DNA of 64,000 nt from Bacillota bacterium (GTDB taxonomy: Bacteria > Bacillota > Clostridia > Lachnospirales > Bianqueaceae). The DNA lies in assembly GCA_017441925.1 (NCBI GenBank), contig JAFRUE010000003.1, positions 186,001-250,000 on the forward strand, written 5' to 3'. Below, piece by piece: positions 1 through 8,899 of the stretch; positions within the stretch are counted from its first letter, which is position 1, and each line of letters begins with the position of its first letter. The position numbers and the translations under genes are program-made. The notes beneath the pieces are model-generated. The model had not been told where the DNA came from. It ran no database searches and saw only the letters and a list, made by a program, of their open reading frames with translations.

Positions 1-489
1 CTCGATGCCCAGCGTCTGGTAGCGGGCCTTAAAGATCTCGCCCTGCTCTTTTTTGATCTGCAGGGTAATCCGGCTCATCCGGCCTTTTTTTGACGGCATG
101 ACACCGCAGGTGATGATCTGTCCCCACGGGATCAGATCTCCCGTATTGTAAACAAAGATGCCTTTCTCCGTAATGGCCCAGTCCTGCTGATCGTACGGAA
201 CCGTCCCGAAAAAGACCAGTACCGCGATCGCAGCGAGCCATCCGAAGAAGACGTCCGCAAGATTGATCAGATTGACAATGGTCAGATAATAGACCAGAAA
301 GCCGAAGACCCCGGCCGCGAGGACCAGGCAGATGATCTTGGCGATCCTGGGCCATCTGCGGGTATCCCGGTGATAGACGATCGCCTCTTCCTTAAGTTTC
401 TTAAGCGACAGCAGGGAAGAAGTGTTGCGGACGATCATGAAGACCACTCCAAGCAGCAGAATGGCCATGAATATTTCCGATCTCGGCAT
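1..489 (-). CDS. Partial membrane protein of unknown function (C-terminus lies outside the window)
   Basis: An ATG at 489-487 behind a GGAGG ribosome site opens a frame that runs off the window edge after 163 codons. Residues about 6-20 are hydrophobic, and two further hydrophobic stretches lie between about 49 and 92. The soluble part that follows contains W-A-I-T-E-K-G-I-F-V-Y and later I-P-W-G-Q-I, a pattern resembling small PH-like/DUF5673 domains; that link is inference. It is the last visible gene of a leftward run that begins with the MoxR ATPase gene, 46 bases after the carrier gene. No enzymatic motif is visible, and the function is unknown. Confidence 0.7.
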   Translation of the reverse strand, partial: MPRSEIFMAILLLGVVFMIVRNTSSLLSLKKLKEEAIVYHRDTRRWPRIAKIICLVLAAGVFGFLVYYLTIVNLINLADVFFGWLAAIAVLVFFGTVPYDQQDWAITEKGIFVYNTGDLIPWGQIITCGVMPSKKGRMSRITLQIKKEQGEIFKARYQTLGIE

Positions 490-535
490 ATCGTTTCCTC
501 CTTATAGTTCTCTGTATTGACGTTCTGCGGGCAGA

Positions 536-1498
536 TCAGATGATAGCGAGCGTTTTCAGCAGGAAAATGCCCAGCGTCATCGTGAACATCGAAGCCGCCA
601 CCGTACCGATTACGATACCGGCCGCAAGATCCGCGTCCCCGCCCATCTTCTGTGTGACGATATAGACGTTGGCCGCTGCCGGAACGGCATATACGACGAA
701 AAGCACGACGATCGGCACAGGGCCGAGTCCCATCGCGACCGCGAGCGGAATGATGATGAGCGGCTGCAGCACCAGACGGAAGAAGCAGGACATGCCGATC
801 GGCTTGATGCTCTTCCGGATGGCTGTAAACCTTGTGCTCGCGCCGATGACGATCAGGGCAAGCGGTGTGACCAGATTGCCGAGATAGCCGAGCGATTTGG
901 TGATCGCAAATGGGAACTCAAAGCCCGTCTTAACGCGGATGAACGAGAACGGGAGTCCGGCGAGGATACCGAGGATCATCGGGTTCTTGATGATCGAGAG
1001 CAGGATCTTGCCGAAATCGATCTTCTTGCCGGGGTTGTTGGTAACGGTCAGGACGACAACGGCCAGAACATTATACAGCGGCAGGATAAAAGCGCTCGCG
1101 AGCATCCCTTCCGCCGGCAGGGCGGACAGGCCGAGGATATTCTGGATCAGCGGATAGCCAATGTAGACGAAATTGCCCCGGATCGTGCCGTGCACAAAAG
1201 CTCCGACCTTGGCCGGCTCCTTCAGCGTGACCGCACCGATGATCCAGAAGAGTACGTAGAACACCATCGTTCCGCCGATCAGAAGCAGGAAAAAGCGCCA
1301 GTCGATCGCCTGGGTGAAGTCCGTATTCATCGTATCGGAGAAGAGCTTGGCCGGCAGGCAGACGTTGAAGATCAGCGTGTTGGCGCAGGCGATGAAATTA
1401 TCGTTCAGGATGTTCTTCTTCCTGAGGAATACTCCCAGGAGCAGCAAAATGAAGATCGGCAGTGATACGTTCAGACTGAACAGAAAGTTGGCAAGCAT
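536..1498 (-). CDS. AEC-family (auxin efflux carrier type) transporter
   Basis: This 320-residue protein is almost entirely hydrophobic, with about ten membrane passes in two halves, the normal size and layout for AEC-family carriers. The N-terminus reads SLPIFILLLLGVFLRKKNIL, and the family's conserved N-x-C-L-P-A signature appears as FNVCLPAKLF near residues 44-53. Characterised bacterial relatives move malate, malonate or other small carboxylates across the cytoplasmic membrane; the substrate cannot be read here. The ATG follows AAGGAG. It sits 9 bases downstream of the DUF4129 gene in the same direction, so it may be cotranscribed with the MoxR/DUF58 genes, although no functional link is evident. 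The family call is firm and the substrate is unknown. Confidence 0.88.
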   Translation of the reverse strand: MLANFLFSLNVSLPIFILLLLGVFLRKKNILNDNFIACANTLIFNVCLPAKLFSDTMNTDFTQAIDWRFFLLLIGGTMVFYVLFWIIGAVTLKEPAKVGAFVHGTIRGNFVYIGYPLIQNILGLSALPAEGMLASAFILPLYNVLAVVVLTVTNNPGKKIDFGKILLSIIKNPMILGILAGLPFSFIRVKTGFEFPFAITKSLGYLGNLVTPLALIVIGASTRFTAIRKSIKPIGMSCFFRLVLQPLIIIPLAVAMGLGPVPIVVLFVVYAVPAAANVYIVTQKMGGDADLAAGIVIGTVAASMFTMTLGIFLLKTLAII

Positions 1499-1507
1499 GA
1501 TATCTCC

Positions 1508-2821
1508 TTATCCTCCGGCTTTTTTGACGTCCTCGCGGGTGACTCCTTCACGGGAATATCTCGCGCGTTCATAGATTTCCGATAATACTTCCAGATTTTC
1601 GGCAGGGAGCTTCCGGAGGATCTCCTCCGGCGTATCCGAGGGCCGCACCTTGTCGCCCCTCTTCATCGGCCCTGCCAGCCGTTTTTTATACATGCGGCGG
1701 ACTTTTTTCTCGTCCGTCAGACGCAGCCTCTCGAACAGGGATCCGATACCGCGGGGCCTTGCCGTAGGCTGTGTTTCGATAAAGTCCGTTGTTTCTTCGA
1801 ATTCGTCCGAGCGGACTGTTTTGACGCTTCTGGAATAGAACCATTTGTAGAAACGGTACAGCCCGTAGATGATGAGACCGACGATCGCGACGATCATGGC
1901 GAAAGTCAGCAGATATTCCAGATAGATCCAGATCGCGGCCGTAGAACCGCCGTCCGGCATCATCCCGCCGCCGTCATCCGGCTCCGGTGCGGATTCCATC
2001 GGGATGGACGTCTCATCGGGAGGCGCGTCGCGCGACGGGATCAGGCTGACCAGGAAACGAATTCCGGCAAGCAGTGCCTGCAGCGTCCATACGATCACGC
2101 GGTCAAGCCGCAGTACAACCGCAAGCAGTGCGAAAGCAAGCGTCCCGATCAGGAACATCAGCAGGATCCGGTTGTTGGAACGGCGGATCTTCTGCTCCGG
2201 CTGGTTCAGCATTTCGTTGATATTGGTCAGCGTGCTGTTCACGTTCCGGGTATGCATATCCGCGAAATAGACCGCGATCGCGGCAAGTTCGCAGCCCAGG
2301 AGATACGGCCGGATAAAAGGATTCCGCATATGCTCTGCTGCGAGATAACCGGCGGTGAGTACAAGCGTGATGACGATCAGGCCTCCCATGCTCGTCGTAT
2401 CGGAGAGGTCCTTGAGACGGTCGACAATGGAATAAATGATGATGAACGCCGTCGCCAGGATCATGATGCCCATGCCGAATTTGCCGAGCGCGTCCCACGT
2501 CATGTAGAATTCGACCTGCGCGCCGCCGATATAGACCGCTTCCGTCGTCAGATCGCCGAGCAGCGGAATATAGACCGCAGCCGGAAGCAGCGCGAACGCG
2601 TGAAGCAGGAAGAACAAGAAGAAATTGCGGACAGTGCAGCGGACCAGATACAGATACAGGATCGGCAGCACCAGAAGCTGCATGCGCCAGATATCCGCCG
2701 GATCCTTGGTCAGCGCCGTCATCAGATAACTCGCGATGATAACGATGGGATACATCTTGAACAGCAGGACCGCGACTTTACGCAGATGCAGGAAAAATTT
2801 ACGTTTATTCGTCTCTGTCAT
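1508..2821 (-). CDS. Membrane protein with C-terminal DUF4129 domain
   Basis: The 437-residue protein has several membrane segments over roughly residues 15-275, an acidic and glycine-rich external loop (PEPDDGGGMMPDGG) and another membrane segment near residue 320. Its cytoplasmic tail has the DUF4129 pattern: V-R-R-M-Y-K-K-R-L, then a T-P-E-E-I-L-R motif and S-E-I-Y-E-R-A-R-Y-S near the end. Such proteins commonly accompany DUF58 and MoxR proteins and often a transglutaminase, which is absent here. The ATG at 2821 overlaps the DUF58 stop as ATGA, so translation is probably coupled; an in-frame start 35 codons upstream would bury this overlap and was not used. The role, perhaps envelope-related assembly, is inferred from family context only. 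Confidence 0.8.
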   Translation of the reverse strand: MTETNKRKFFLHLRKVAVLLFKMYPIVIIASYLMTALTKDPADIWRMQLLVLPILYLYLVRCTVRNFFLFFLLHAFALLPAAVYIPLLGDLTTEAVYIGGAQVEFYMTWDALGKFGMGIMILATAFIIIYSIVDRLKDLSDTTSMGGLIVITLVLTAGYLAAEHMRNPFIRPYLLGCELAAIAVYFADMHTRNVNSTLTNINEMLNQPEQKIRRSNNRILLMFLIGTLAFALLAVVLRLDRVIVWTLQALLAGIRFLVSLIPSRDAPPDETSIPMESAPEPDDGGGMMPDGGSTAAIWIYLEYLLTFAMIVAIVGLIIYGLYRFYKWFYSRSVKTVRSDEFEETTDFIETQPTARPRGIGSLFERLRLTDEKKVRRMYKKRLAGPMKRGDKVRPSDTPEEILRKLPAENLEVLSEIYERARYSREGVTREDVKKAGG

Positions 2822-3930
2822 GCCGCATCCACCTTCCAGATAAACACGTTCCGGTGCGCCTCGGCGACCGCAGGCCCGTGGAACATGGGATCGTTCAGAT
2901 CCGACAGGACGACCGGCAGGATCCATTCCGTGGACGGATGGACAGCCGAAAGTCTTTCATAAGCGGTGACAAAACCCGGTCCGAAGAACGGCGAGATCAC
3001 AAGGAACATGTGGTCTGCGTCGAGATCCTCGGCTGCTTTTACAAGCTCCGGAGACAGATCCTCGACCTCCGCGGTGATCTCAAGCCTCGCCAGGCTTTCG
3101 AACAGAGTATGCATATGGCCTGTGCCGCATCCGGACTCTACCCTGACCGGGTTTCCGGTGAAAACGTCTTTGCCGTTCGAGATCAGCTCTACAGGGATCG
3201 CTTCCTGTTCAAAAGCCGCCGTCAGCGACGCCGCCATGCGGATGCTGTTTTCGTACAGGCGCATATCGTAATACTGGTTGGCCCGGTCCATATTCAGCAG
3301 GATCGTGACTTTCTGCGAGACCGTATAGTCGTACATGTTCACGAGCCACTTGCCCGCGCGGGCCGAAGCCTTATAGTTGATGTTTTTCATGCCGTCGTAG
3401 GGCTGGTATTCGCGGATCCCTTTGAAAAGGAACGGATCCTCCAGCATAAATCGGCGCGTCACGATATCCCCCATCATGCGCTGGAACGGAATGCTGAACT
3501 CATCCGTGCCGACAAGCCGCGGATAGACCGTCATCATCTCCGTATCGGGGATCTGCTTGACGTATTTACTTGTAATAAAGAGGTTATTGCTGATCAGATC
3601 GATCCCGTGCACCGTATAGATCCCTCTCCGGTCCGGCTCAAACGGGATCCGCCTGCGGATCTGCTGGTAGAACCGGATGGAAAACAGATCGCTGCGGTAC
3701 TGGAAAGCCTTCTGGTTGCAGTCTACACGGAATTTGACGTAGACCCACGGAAGCGGCAGGATCTTACCGTTGGAAAGCGTTTCCACGATCTCAGTCTTCT
3801 GTCCCTCGTGAATAAACCGGTCGGTAAAAACCACCTGCGTATGCAGGTTATCGGCCCAGAACCGCCGGTACACCCGTTCCTGCACGATATAGAGCAGGGC
3901 CGCGGTGATCAGTACAATGACGATTGGCAT
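2818..3930 (-). CDS. DUF58 domain protein (MoxR-associated, VWA-like fold)
   Basis: The 370-residue protein starts with one hydrophobic segment (residues 1-15), then a beta-rich region, then the DUF58 core with the diagnostic R-E-Y-Q-P-Y-D-G-M-K-N-I-N-Y-K-A-S-A-R signature near residues 170-188. DUF58 proteins are membrane-anchored partners of MoxR AAA ATPases; the fold is related to von Willebrand A domains and the pair is thought to act in protein complex maturation. The ATG follows AAGGTG, 9 bases after the MoxR stop, and the gene overlaps the DUF4129 gene by 4 bases. The family call is strong; the client protein is unknown. Confidence 0.88.
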   Translation of the reverse strand: MPIVIVLITAALLYIVQERVYRRFWADNLHTQVVFTDRFIHEGQKTEIVETLSNGKILPLPWVYVKFRVDCNQKAFQYRSDLFSIRFYQQIRRRIPFEPDRRGIYTVHGIDLISNNLFITSKYVKQIPDTEMMTVYPRLVGTDEFSIPFQRMMGDIVTRRFMLEDPFLFKGIREYQPYDGMKNINYKASARAGKWLVNMYDYTVSQKVTILLNMDRANQYYDMRLYENSIRMAASLTAAFEQEAIPVELISNGKDVFTGNPVRVESGCGTGHMHTLFESLARLEITAEVEDLSPELVKAAEDLDADHMFLVISPFFGPGFVTAYERLSAVHPSTEWILPVVLSDLNDPMFHGPAVAEAHRNVFIWKVDAA

Positions 3931-3939
3931 ATGGGCACC

Positions 3940-4902
3940 TTAGGTTTCGGTCTTCCAGTCTTCGGTCGGCGCCGGCACACTCGCAAGGATGCCGTTCAGA
4001 ATCCCTTCTATCTGAGTGGAACGGTTGCGCAGACCGCTCGAGAGGATCATTCTGTGGCCAAGGACCGGGATCACCAGATCCTTGACGTCCTGCGGGGAGA
4101 CAAAAGTCCGGCCGCGGACCGCGGCAAGAGCCTGCGCCGCCTTGACGAGCGACAGGTTGCCTCGCGGGCTTACGCCGAGCGAAACGTCCTCACGGCCTCT
4201 GGTCTTCTCCACGATATCAACGGTATAAGCCGCGATGTCCGGATGGACATAGACGGTCTTGACAGCCTGCTGCATCTCCAGAAGCTCCTCTTCCGTGCAG
4301 ACGGGCTCGATCTCCTGGTCCGGAGCACCCTTGACAAAGCGGTCCAGGATCGCGAGAGATCCTTCTTTATCGGTATAGCCGAGTGAGAGCTGCATCAGGA
4401 AACGGTCCAGCTGTGCCTCAGGCAGCGGGAAAGTACCGCCGGTCTCGACCGGGTTCTGCGTCGCGATGACGAAGAACGGTCTCTGCAGCGGATAGGTTAC
4501 ACCATCCACCGTGATCTGTTTTTCCTCCATGCTCTCAAGCAGACTCGACTGTGTACGCGGCGTCGCGCGGTTGATCTCATCGGCAAGCAGGATATTGGTG
4601 AAAAGCGCGCCCTGGCGGAACTCGAATTCGCCCGACTTCTGGTTGAAATAGTTGATACCGATCAGATCGGACGGCAGCAGGTCCGGCGTAAACTGGATAC
4701 GCTTGAAGCTGACGTTGACAGATCTGGCGAGCGACTTGGCGAGCATCGTTTTGCCCGTGCCCGGTACGTCCTCCAGAAGCACGTGTCCCTGGGAAAGCAA
4801 AGCTGTCAGGACCTTCTCGATCACGTCGCCTTTACCGACGATGACCTTCTCGATATTCTGACGGATCTGTGCCGCTTTAGCCTGTACCTGTGTGATTTCC
4901 AC
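3940..4902 (-). CDS. MoxR-family AAA+ ATPase
   Basis: The protein has a Walker A G-T-G-K-T within the EDVPGTGKTMLAKSLA segment, a Walker B L-A-D-E-I-N-R-A motif, a sensor N in F-V-I-A-T-Q-N-P and the family stretch F-P-L-P-E-A-Q-L-D-R-F. MoxR ATPases act as chaperones for metal insertion or complex assembly, usually with VWA/DUF58 partners as here. I place the start at a GTG (4902-4900) preceded by GGGAGGG, giving 320 residues, because an upstream ATG would read through a terminator hairpin. Only about 35 bases separate that terminator from the GTG, so the promoter must lie very close or the operon depends on read-through. Confidence 0.92.
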   Translation of the reverse strand: MEITQVQAKAAQIRQNIEKVIVGKGDVIEKVLTALLSQGHVLLEDVPGTGKTMLAKSLARSVNVSFKRIQFTPDLLPSDLIGINYFNQKSGEFEFRQGALFTNILLADEINRATPRTQSSLLESMEEKQITVDGVTYPLQRPFFVIATQNPVETGGTFPLPEAQLDRFLMQLSLGYTDKEGSLAILDRFVKGAPDQEIEPVCTEEELLEMQQAVKTVYVHPDIAAYTVDIVEKTRGREDVSLGVSPRGNLSLVKAAQALAAVRGRTFVSPQDVKDLVIPVLGHRMILSSGLRNRSTQIEGILNGILASVPAPTEDWKTET

Positions 4903-4937
4903 GAATATCCCTCCCCTTTTCGTTATGAAATGTCTGT

Positions 4938-4979
4938 AAAAAAGGCGCTGCGGCCCGGTAATGACGGTACCGCAGCGCC
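4938..4979 (-). terminator. Rho-independent terminator after the isomerase gene
   Basis: On the minus strand, GGCGCTGCGG and CCGCAGCGCC form a perfect 10-bp stem with a 16-base loop, followed by six T residues. It lies between the isomerase stop and the MoxR start and separates the two transcription units. Confidence 0.85.
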
Positions 4980-4995
4980 GGTCATGCAAATGATC

Positions 4996-6486
4996 TTACG
5001 CGAACGGATTCTCTGTCGGATACGGCAGGCTCTTGGGCTGATTGTACGCGATATCCGTGACACCGAGATACTTGAAGACCTCGAACAGAGCCTTCCCGAA
5101 ATGTCCGAAAGCGACCGCGCCGTGATGCGGATAGCGCTTCTGGATCAGAACGTGACGGTAGAAGCGTCCCATCTCATGGATCGCGAAAATACCGATGCCG
5201 CCGAAGGAACCGGTCGCTACCGGAAGGACCTCGCCCTCTGCGATGTAGCTGCGCAGGTTGCCCTCGCTGTCGCACTGCAGACGGTAGAACGTGATCTCGG
5301 ACGGAGCAATGTCGCCTTCAAGCGTTCCGCGGGTGAAATCAGGCTCGGATCCGGCAGGCTCGAGCAGACGGTGCTGGATCAGCTGATACTTGATCGCGCG
5401 GCTGTCGCACATCTTGCAGGACGGCGTATTGCCGCAGTGGAATCCCATGAACGTATCGGTAAGCGTATACGGGAACTTGCCCTCGATCTCCTTCTTATAC
5501 AGGGAAGCCGGGACAGAGTTGTTGATGTCGAGCAGCGTTACAGCGTCGCAGGATACGCAGGCACCGATGTACTCGGAAAGCGCGCCGTAGATATCGACTT
5601 CGCAGGATACCGGAATGCCGCGGCTTGCCAGTCTGGAGTTGACATAGCAGGGCTCAAATCCGAATTCCTCCGGGAACGCCGGCCAGCATTTGTCGGCAAA
5701 CGCGACGTACTCGCGGGATCCCTTATGAGCTTCTGCCCAGTCAAGAAGCGTCAGTTCGAACTGCGCCATGCGGGCAAGCATATCTTCGTAATAACGTCCC
5801 TCTCCCATCTCGGCTCTCATATCCGCAATGACTTCCGGAATGCGGGCGTCGTTCTTGTGCTTCCTGTAGGAAACGAGCAGGTCGAGCTCGGAATTCTCCT
5901 CGATCTCGACACCGATTTCATACAGTCCCTTGATCGGAGCGTTGCAGGCAAAGAAGTCCTGCGGACGCGGTCCGAAGGTGATGATCTTAAGTCCCTTGAC
6001 GCCAATGACAGCGCGGGCGACCGGAACGAATTCCGCGATCATCTTAACGATGTCTTCCGCGGTCCCGACCGGATATTCCGGAATATAGGAGCGGATATGG
6101 CGCATGCCCAGATTATAGGAACAGTTCAGCATACCGCAGTAAGCGTCTCCGCGGCCGTTAATCAGATCCCCGTCGCCTTCCGCGGCGGCTACGAACATGA
6201 CAGGACCGTCAAAACGCTCAGCGATCTCGGTCTCGGGCGTCTCCGGTCCGAAATTGCCGAGGAAAACGACCAGCGCGTTCACGCCGTTCGCCTTGACGTC
6301 TGCGACAGCCTTAAGCATGTCGAGCTCGTTCTCGACCGTTACAGGGCAGGTGTAAAGCTCTGTCTTGGATCCTTCCTTCTCCCAGCCGGCAGCGATGGCC
6401 GCGCGGCGCATCTCAGAGAGCGCGATCGGGAAACAGTCACGGCTGACAGCGATCAGTCCCAGTTTGACATTCGGAATGTTGTTCAT
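4996..6486 (-). CDS. L-fucose/L-arabinose isomerase-like sugar isomerase family protein
   Basis: The 496-residue protein resembles the L-fucose isomerase superfamily: an N-terminal Rossmann-like part (N-V-K-L-G-L-I-A-V-S-R), the V-F-L-G-N-F-G-P-E stretch near residue 80, and a C-terminal half with C-E-V-D-I-Y-G-A and H-C-G-N-T motifs. Family enzymes interconvert aldoses and ketoses with a bound divalent metal held by Glu, Asp and His residues. The E in CEVD, the D in LLDINN and the H in GFHCGN are candidate ligands. The ATG follows TGGAGGATT. The gene lies 38 bases downstream of the DUF4867 gene, a frequent partner of this subfamily. The substrate is not determined by sequence and need not be fucose. 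Confidence 0.78.
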   Translation of the reverse strand: MNNIPNVKLGLIAVSRDCFPIALSEMRRAAIAAGWEKEGSKTELYTCPVTVENELDMLKAVADVKANGVNALVVFLGNFGPETPETEIAERFDGPVMFVAAAEGDGDLINGRGDAYCGMLNCSYNLGMRHIRSYIPEYPVGTAEDIVKMIAEFVPVARAVIGVKGLKIITFGPRPQDFFACNAPIKGLYEIGVEIEENSELDLLVSYRKHKNDARIPEVIADMRAEMGEGRYYEDMLARMAQFELTLLDWAEAHKGSREYVAFADKCWPAFPEEFGFEPCYVNSRLASRGIPVSCEVDIYGALSEYIGACVSCDAVTLLDINNSVPASLYKKEIEGKFPYTLTDTFMGFHCGNTPSCKMCDSRAIKYQLIQHRLLEPAGSEPDFTRGTLEGDIAPSEITFYRLQCDSEGNLRSYIAEGEVLPVATGSFGGIGIFAIHEMGRFYRHVLIQKRYPHHGAVAFGHFGKALFEVFKYLGVTDIAYNQPKSLPYPTENPFA

Positions 6487-6524
6487 ACGAAAAATCCTCC
6501 AGTTATTATTATATTATGATGAAA

Positions 6525-7157
6525 TTACTTTCTGATATCGGTATTGACGCCGACAAGGCCGACATAGGCGCCGTCAGCCGCTTCCGGCGCTTCCGGATGC
6601 GCAAGCAGCCATTTGTTGCGGGCCGTCATCCAGCGGTCTTCTTCACAGGCAGGCACAAAATCAGGCTTCTCGGTATTGGTGCCTCGCGGCAGGACCACGA
6701 TCACGCGGAAACCGTCCGTTCCGTCGACTGTGCAGGGCGCGTAATGCAGACTGGTCGCGTAGACCTCGACCGCGCATCCCTTCGGTACCAGGAAAGCCTC
6801 AACGTTGGCCGTGTCATATTTACCGTCCTGAATATCCTCCTGACGTCCGAGGATCAGGACCGCGTCATCCGCCGCGATATTGATCTCCGAATCCCTGTGA
6901 TACTCGAGACAGTTCAGAAGATAGTTATTGCCGTTGCAGTAACCGATCTGGATCGGCATGCCGCCGTAAGCCCTGTCCCTCAGCTCGGCATAGACCGGCT
7001 CTTTCTCAAGCTCCGGATCCGACGCGACATAGATGGTATGATCCGCCGGCTTCTCACTGACTTCCACAAGCTTTGCAAGAAGCGGACCGAAATCGTATCC
7101 TTCCACGACCTTTCCGAACCGGGAAAACTCGGGATCGGTAACTTTGCGGATTATCAT
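6525..7157 (-). CDS. DUF4867 family protein (cupin-like partner of the isomerase)
   Basis: The 210-residue protein begins MIIRKVTDPEFSRFGKVVEG and contains the family stretch Y-G-G-M-P-I-Q-I-G-Y-C-N-G-N-N followed by L-N-C-L-E-Y-H-R. These residues, with the downstream A-V-E-V-Y-A-T-S-L-H-Y-A-P-C, suggest a cupin-like metal or sugar site; that is inference. I chose the ATG at 7157, behind GGGGGA, rather than longer upstream starts. It is the first gene of a two-gene unit with the isomerase, served by a strong promoter at 7221-7249. A role in aldose/ketose handling, perhaps as a mutarotase or second isomerase, is plausible but unproven. Confidence 0.75.
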   Translation of the reverse strand: MIIRKVTDPEFSRFGKVVEGYDFGPLLAKLVEVSEKPADHTIYVASDPELEKEPVYAELRDRAYGGMPIQIGYCNGNNYLLNCLEYHRDSEINIAADDAVLILGRQEDIQDGKYDTANVEAFLVPKGCAVEVYATSLHYAPCTVDGTDGFRVIVVLPRGTNTEKPDFVPACEEDRWMTARNKWLLAHPEAPEAADGAYVGLVGVNTDIRK

Positions 7158-7220
7158 GACAGAATCCCCCTTTATATAACATTTGCTGAGCATATTACGT
7201 GCAAAACACCTCACTCTAAT

Positions 7221-7249
7221 ATCATACTTTTTTTTTATGAAAATGTCAA
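7221..7249 (-). promoter_or_regulatory. Sigma-A promoter of the DUF4867/isomerase unit
   Basis: Reading the minus strand, TTGACA (7249-7244) and TATGAT (7226-7221) are separated by 17 bases, with a run of nine A residues in the spacer. The -35 box is a perfect match. Confidence 0.8.
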
Positions 7250-7258
7250 TCGAAACAG

Positions 7259-7288
7259 TTGCATCCGGCCAACTTTTTGTGGTATGAT
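7259..7288 (+). promoter_or_regulatory. Probable dnaA promoter
   Basis: TTGCAT (7259-7264) and TATGAT (7283-7288) are separated by 18 bases, about 160 bases before the dnaA start. Near-consensus DnaA boxes lie just downstream, so DnaA could repress its own synthesis. Confidence 0.55.
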
Positions 7289-7320
7289 AAGAGCACTCAG
7301 TTTTTATTCCGAGACCGCAG

Positions 7321-7428
7321 ATATCCACAAAATGTGGACAACTTAGTGGATGATTCGTGCAAAAGTGTGGGTTTTTCCTCATTTTCTCTCTTTTTATCCA
7401 TATTTTTACGGTGGATATCTTATGCACA
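7321..7428 (+). other. Cluster of near-consensus DnaA boxes upstream of dnaA
   Basis: Nonamers one mismatch from TTATCCACA occur at 7321 (ATATCCACA), 7333-7341 (reverse of TTGTCCACA), 7394 (TTATCCATA) and 7420 (TTATGCACA); a weaker reverse copy lies at 7410-7418. With the dnaA-dnaN spacer this makes a two-part origin like that of other Firmicutes, or an autoregulatory site. Confidence 0.65.
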
Positions 7429-7449
7429 TGTTTTTTTCCGGAGGTACAT

Positions 7450-8805
7450 ATGGATCCTAAAGTTATTTATTCCGAGATACAGAAGCTGCTTCAGCAGGAG
7501 CTGATGCCTATAACCTACAACGGCTGGTTCCAGGATATGGAGGCTGTCGAGATCCGCGATCAGGACGACCGCCATGTTCTTGTGCTGGAGTCCGCCAATC
7601 CTTTGGCGAAGGAGCTGATCCCGCAAAAATTCGGCGACCTGATCCAGAAGTGCTTTACCATGCTCAATTATCCGGATTTTACGTTTGAGATCCTTTCCAC
7701 CGATGAATCCTACAAACCGGTCCGTGAGGACTCGGATCTGGTCCGCGAGAATAAGACCCGTGCCAATCTGAATCCGCGATATACTTTTGAGACTTTTGTC
7801 GAAGGCACGCACAACAAGCTTGCCTATCATTCCTGTCTAGCTGTAGCGGATTTCCCCGGAAACACCTATAATCCTCTGTTCATCTGGAGTGATTCCGGAC
7901 TGGGCAAGACTCACCTGCTCCACGCGATCGGCAACCATGTTCTGGAGAACGATCCGACCAAAAATGTCCTGTACGTTCCATCCGAGACGTTCATCAACGA
8001 GCTGATCAATTCGATCAGTTCCGGCAAGACGGACGCTTTCCGTGAGAAATACCGCCAGATCGACGTTCTGCTGATCGATGATATCCAGTTCCTCGGGAAT
8101 AAAGAAGCGACTCAGGATGAATTTTTCCACACATTCAACACACTTTACAATGCGAATAAACAGATCGTCATCTGCTCCGACCGTCCGCCGGAAGCGATCG
8201 AACACCTTGCGGAGAGGATCCGTTCCCGCTTCAAATGGGGCTTGACCGTCGATATCCAGTCTCCGGACTACGAGACGCGCGTCGCGATTCTTAAGAAGAA
8301 GATCGAGCAGAACAATATCCATGTGGATATGGAGGTCCTGAGCTATATCGCAGACCATATCAATTCCAATATCCGCGATCTGGAGGGCGCGCTTACCCGC
8401 GTCGAGGCTTACGGCAAGCTGCAGAATCCTGATACCGACATTACGATCGACATTGCTTCTCAGGCGCTTAAGGACTATACCGGCAATGATCTGAAGAAGA
8501 CGATCACCTGTCAACGGATCATCGAATGCGTCTGCGAATACTTCTCCGTCACCCAGGAAGACATGCAGTCCAAGAAAAAACCGCAGAATATCGCCTATCC
8601 GCGGCAGATCGCCATGTATCTGTGCCGCAAGCTTACGACCGATCCGCTTAAAACGATCGGACAGGCGCTCGGAGGACGCGATCATACGACGATCATGCAC
8701 GGTGCCGACAGGATCACTTCCGATTTGAAGAACATACACGCTCCCAATAATGAAGAGCTTTCCCGTACGATCAATGATATCGAGCGCAGGCTCAACGGAG
8801 AATAA
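7450..8805 (+). CDS. dnaA: Chromosomal replication initiator protein DnaA
   Basis: The 451-residue protein binds DnaA boxes and opens the origin. Visible parts are the N-terminal helicase-loader domain (residues 1-80), the N-P-R-Y-T-F-E-T-F-V-E-G start of the AAA+ module, Walker A G-L-G-K-T-H near 150-155, Walker B L-L-I-D-D near 207-211, and the C-terminal DNA-binding signature G-G-R-D-H-T-T-I-M-H-G near 408-418. The ATG at 7450 follows GGAGG with good spacing; an in-frame start 31 codons upstream would add a hydrophobic stretch not found in the family. DnaA boxes flank the gene on both sides. The identification is secure. Confidence 0.98.
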   Translation: MDPKVIYSEIQKLLQQELMPITYNGWFQDMEAVEIRDQDDRHVLVLESANPLAKELIPQKFGDLIQKCFTMLNYPDFTFEILSTDESYKPVREDSDLVRENKTRANLNPRYTFETFVEGTHNKLAYHSCLAVADFPGNTYNPLFIWSDSGLGKTHLLHAIGNHVLENDPTKNVLYVPSETFINELINSISSGKTDAFREKYRQIDVLLIDDIQFLGNKEATQDEFFHTFNTLYNANKQIVICSDRPPEAIEHLAERIRSRFKWGLTVDIQSPDYETRVAILKKKIEQNNIHVDMEVLSYIADHINSNIRDLEGALTRVEAYGKLQNPDTDITIDIASQALKDYTGNDLKKTITCQRIIECVCEYFSVTQEDMQSKKKPQNIAYPRQIAMYLCRKLTTDPLKTIGQALGGRDHTTIMHGADRITSDLKNIHAPNNEELSRTINDIERRLNGE

Positions 8806-8870
8806 TCAACAGAACTGTGAAAAAGTGGACAACTTGATATGGTTATCCACTTTATCCACATAAATAGATG

Positions 8871-8899
8871 TGGACATCCTGTGATTTTTGGAGTATAAT
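8871..8899 (+). promoter_or_regulatory. Probable dnaN promoter overlapping a DnaA box
   Basis: TGGACA (8871-8876) and TATAAT (8894-8899) are 17 bases apart. The -35 box lies inside a DnaA-box-like nonamer (8869-8877), so DnaA binding could compete with RNA polymerase. Confidence 0.6.

Noticed and set aside
4783..6519. A 578-residue open frame on the plus strand opposite the isomerase gene
   Set aside because: It lies antisense to a gene with family motifs and a ribosome site, and its composition (Arg/Asp/Gln-rich, no motifs) is typical of a reverse-frame shadow in GC-rich DNA.
7357..7449. An N-terminal extension of DnaA by 31 codons
   Set aside because: The extension crosses DnaA boxes and codes for a hydrophobic stretch not found in DnaA; the ATG at 7450 has GGAGG.
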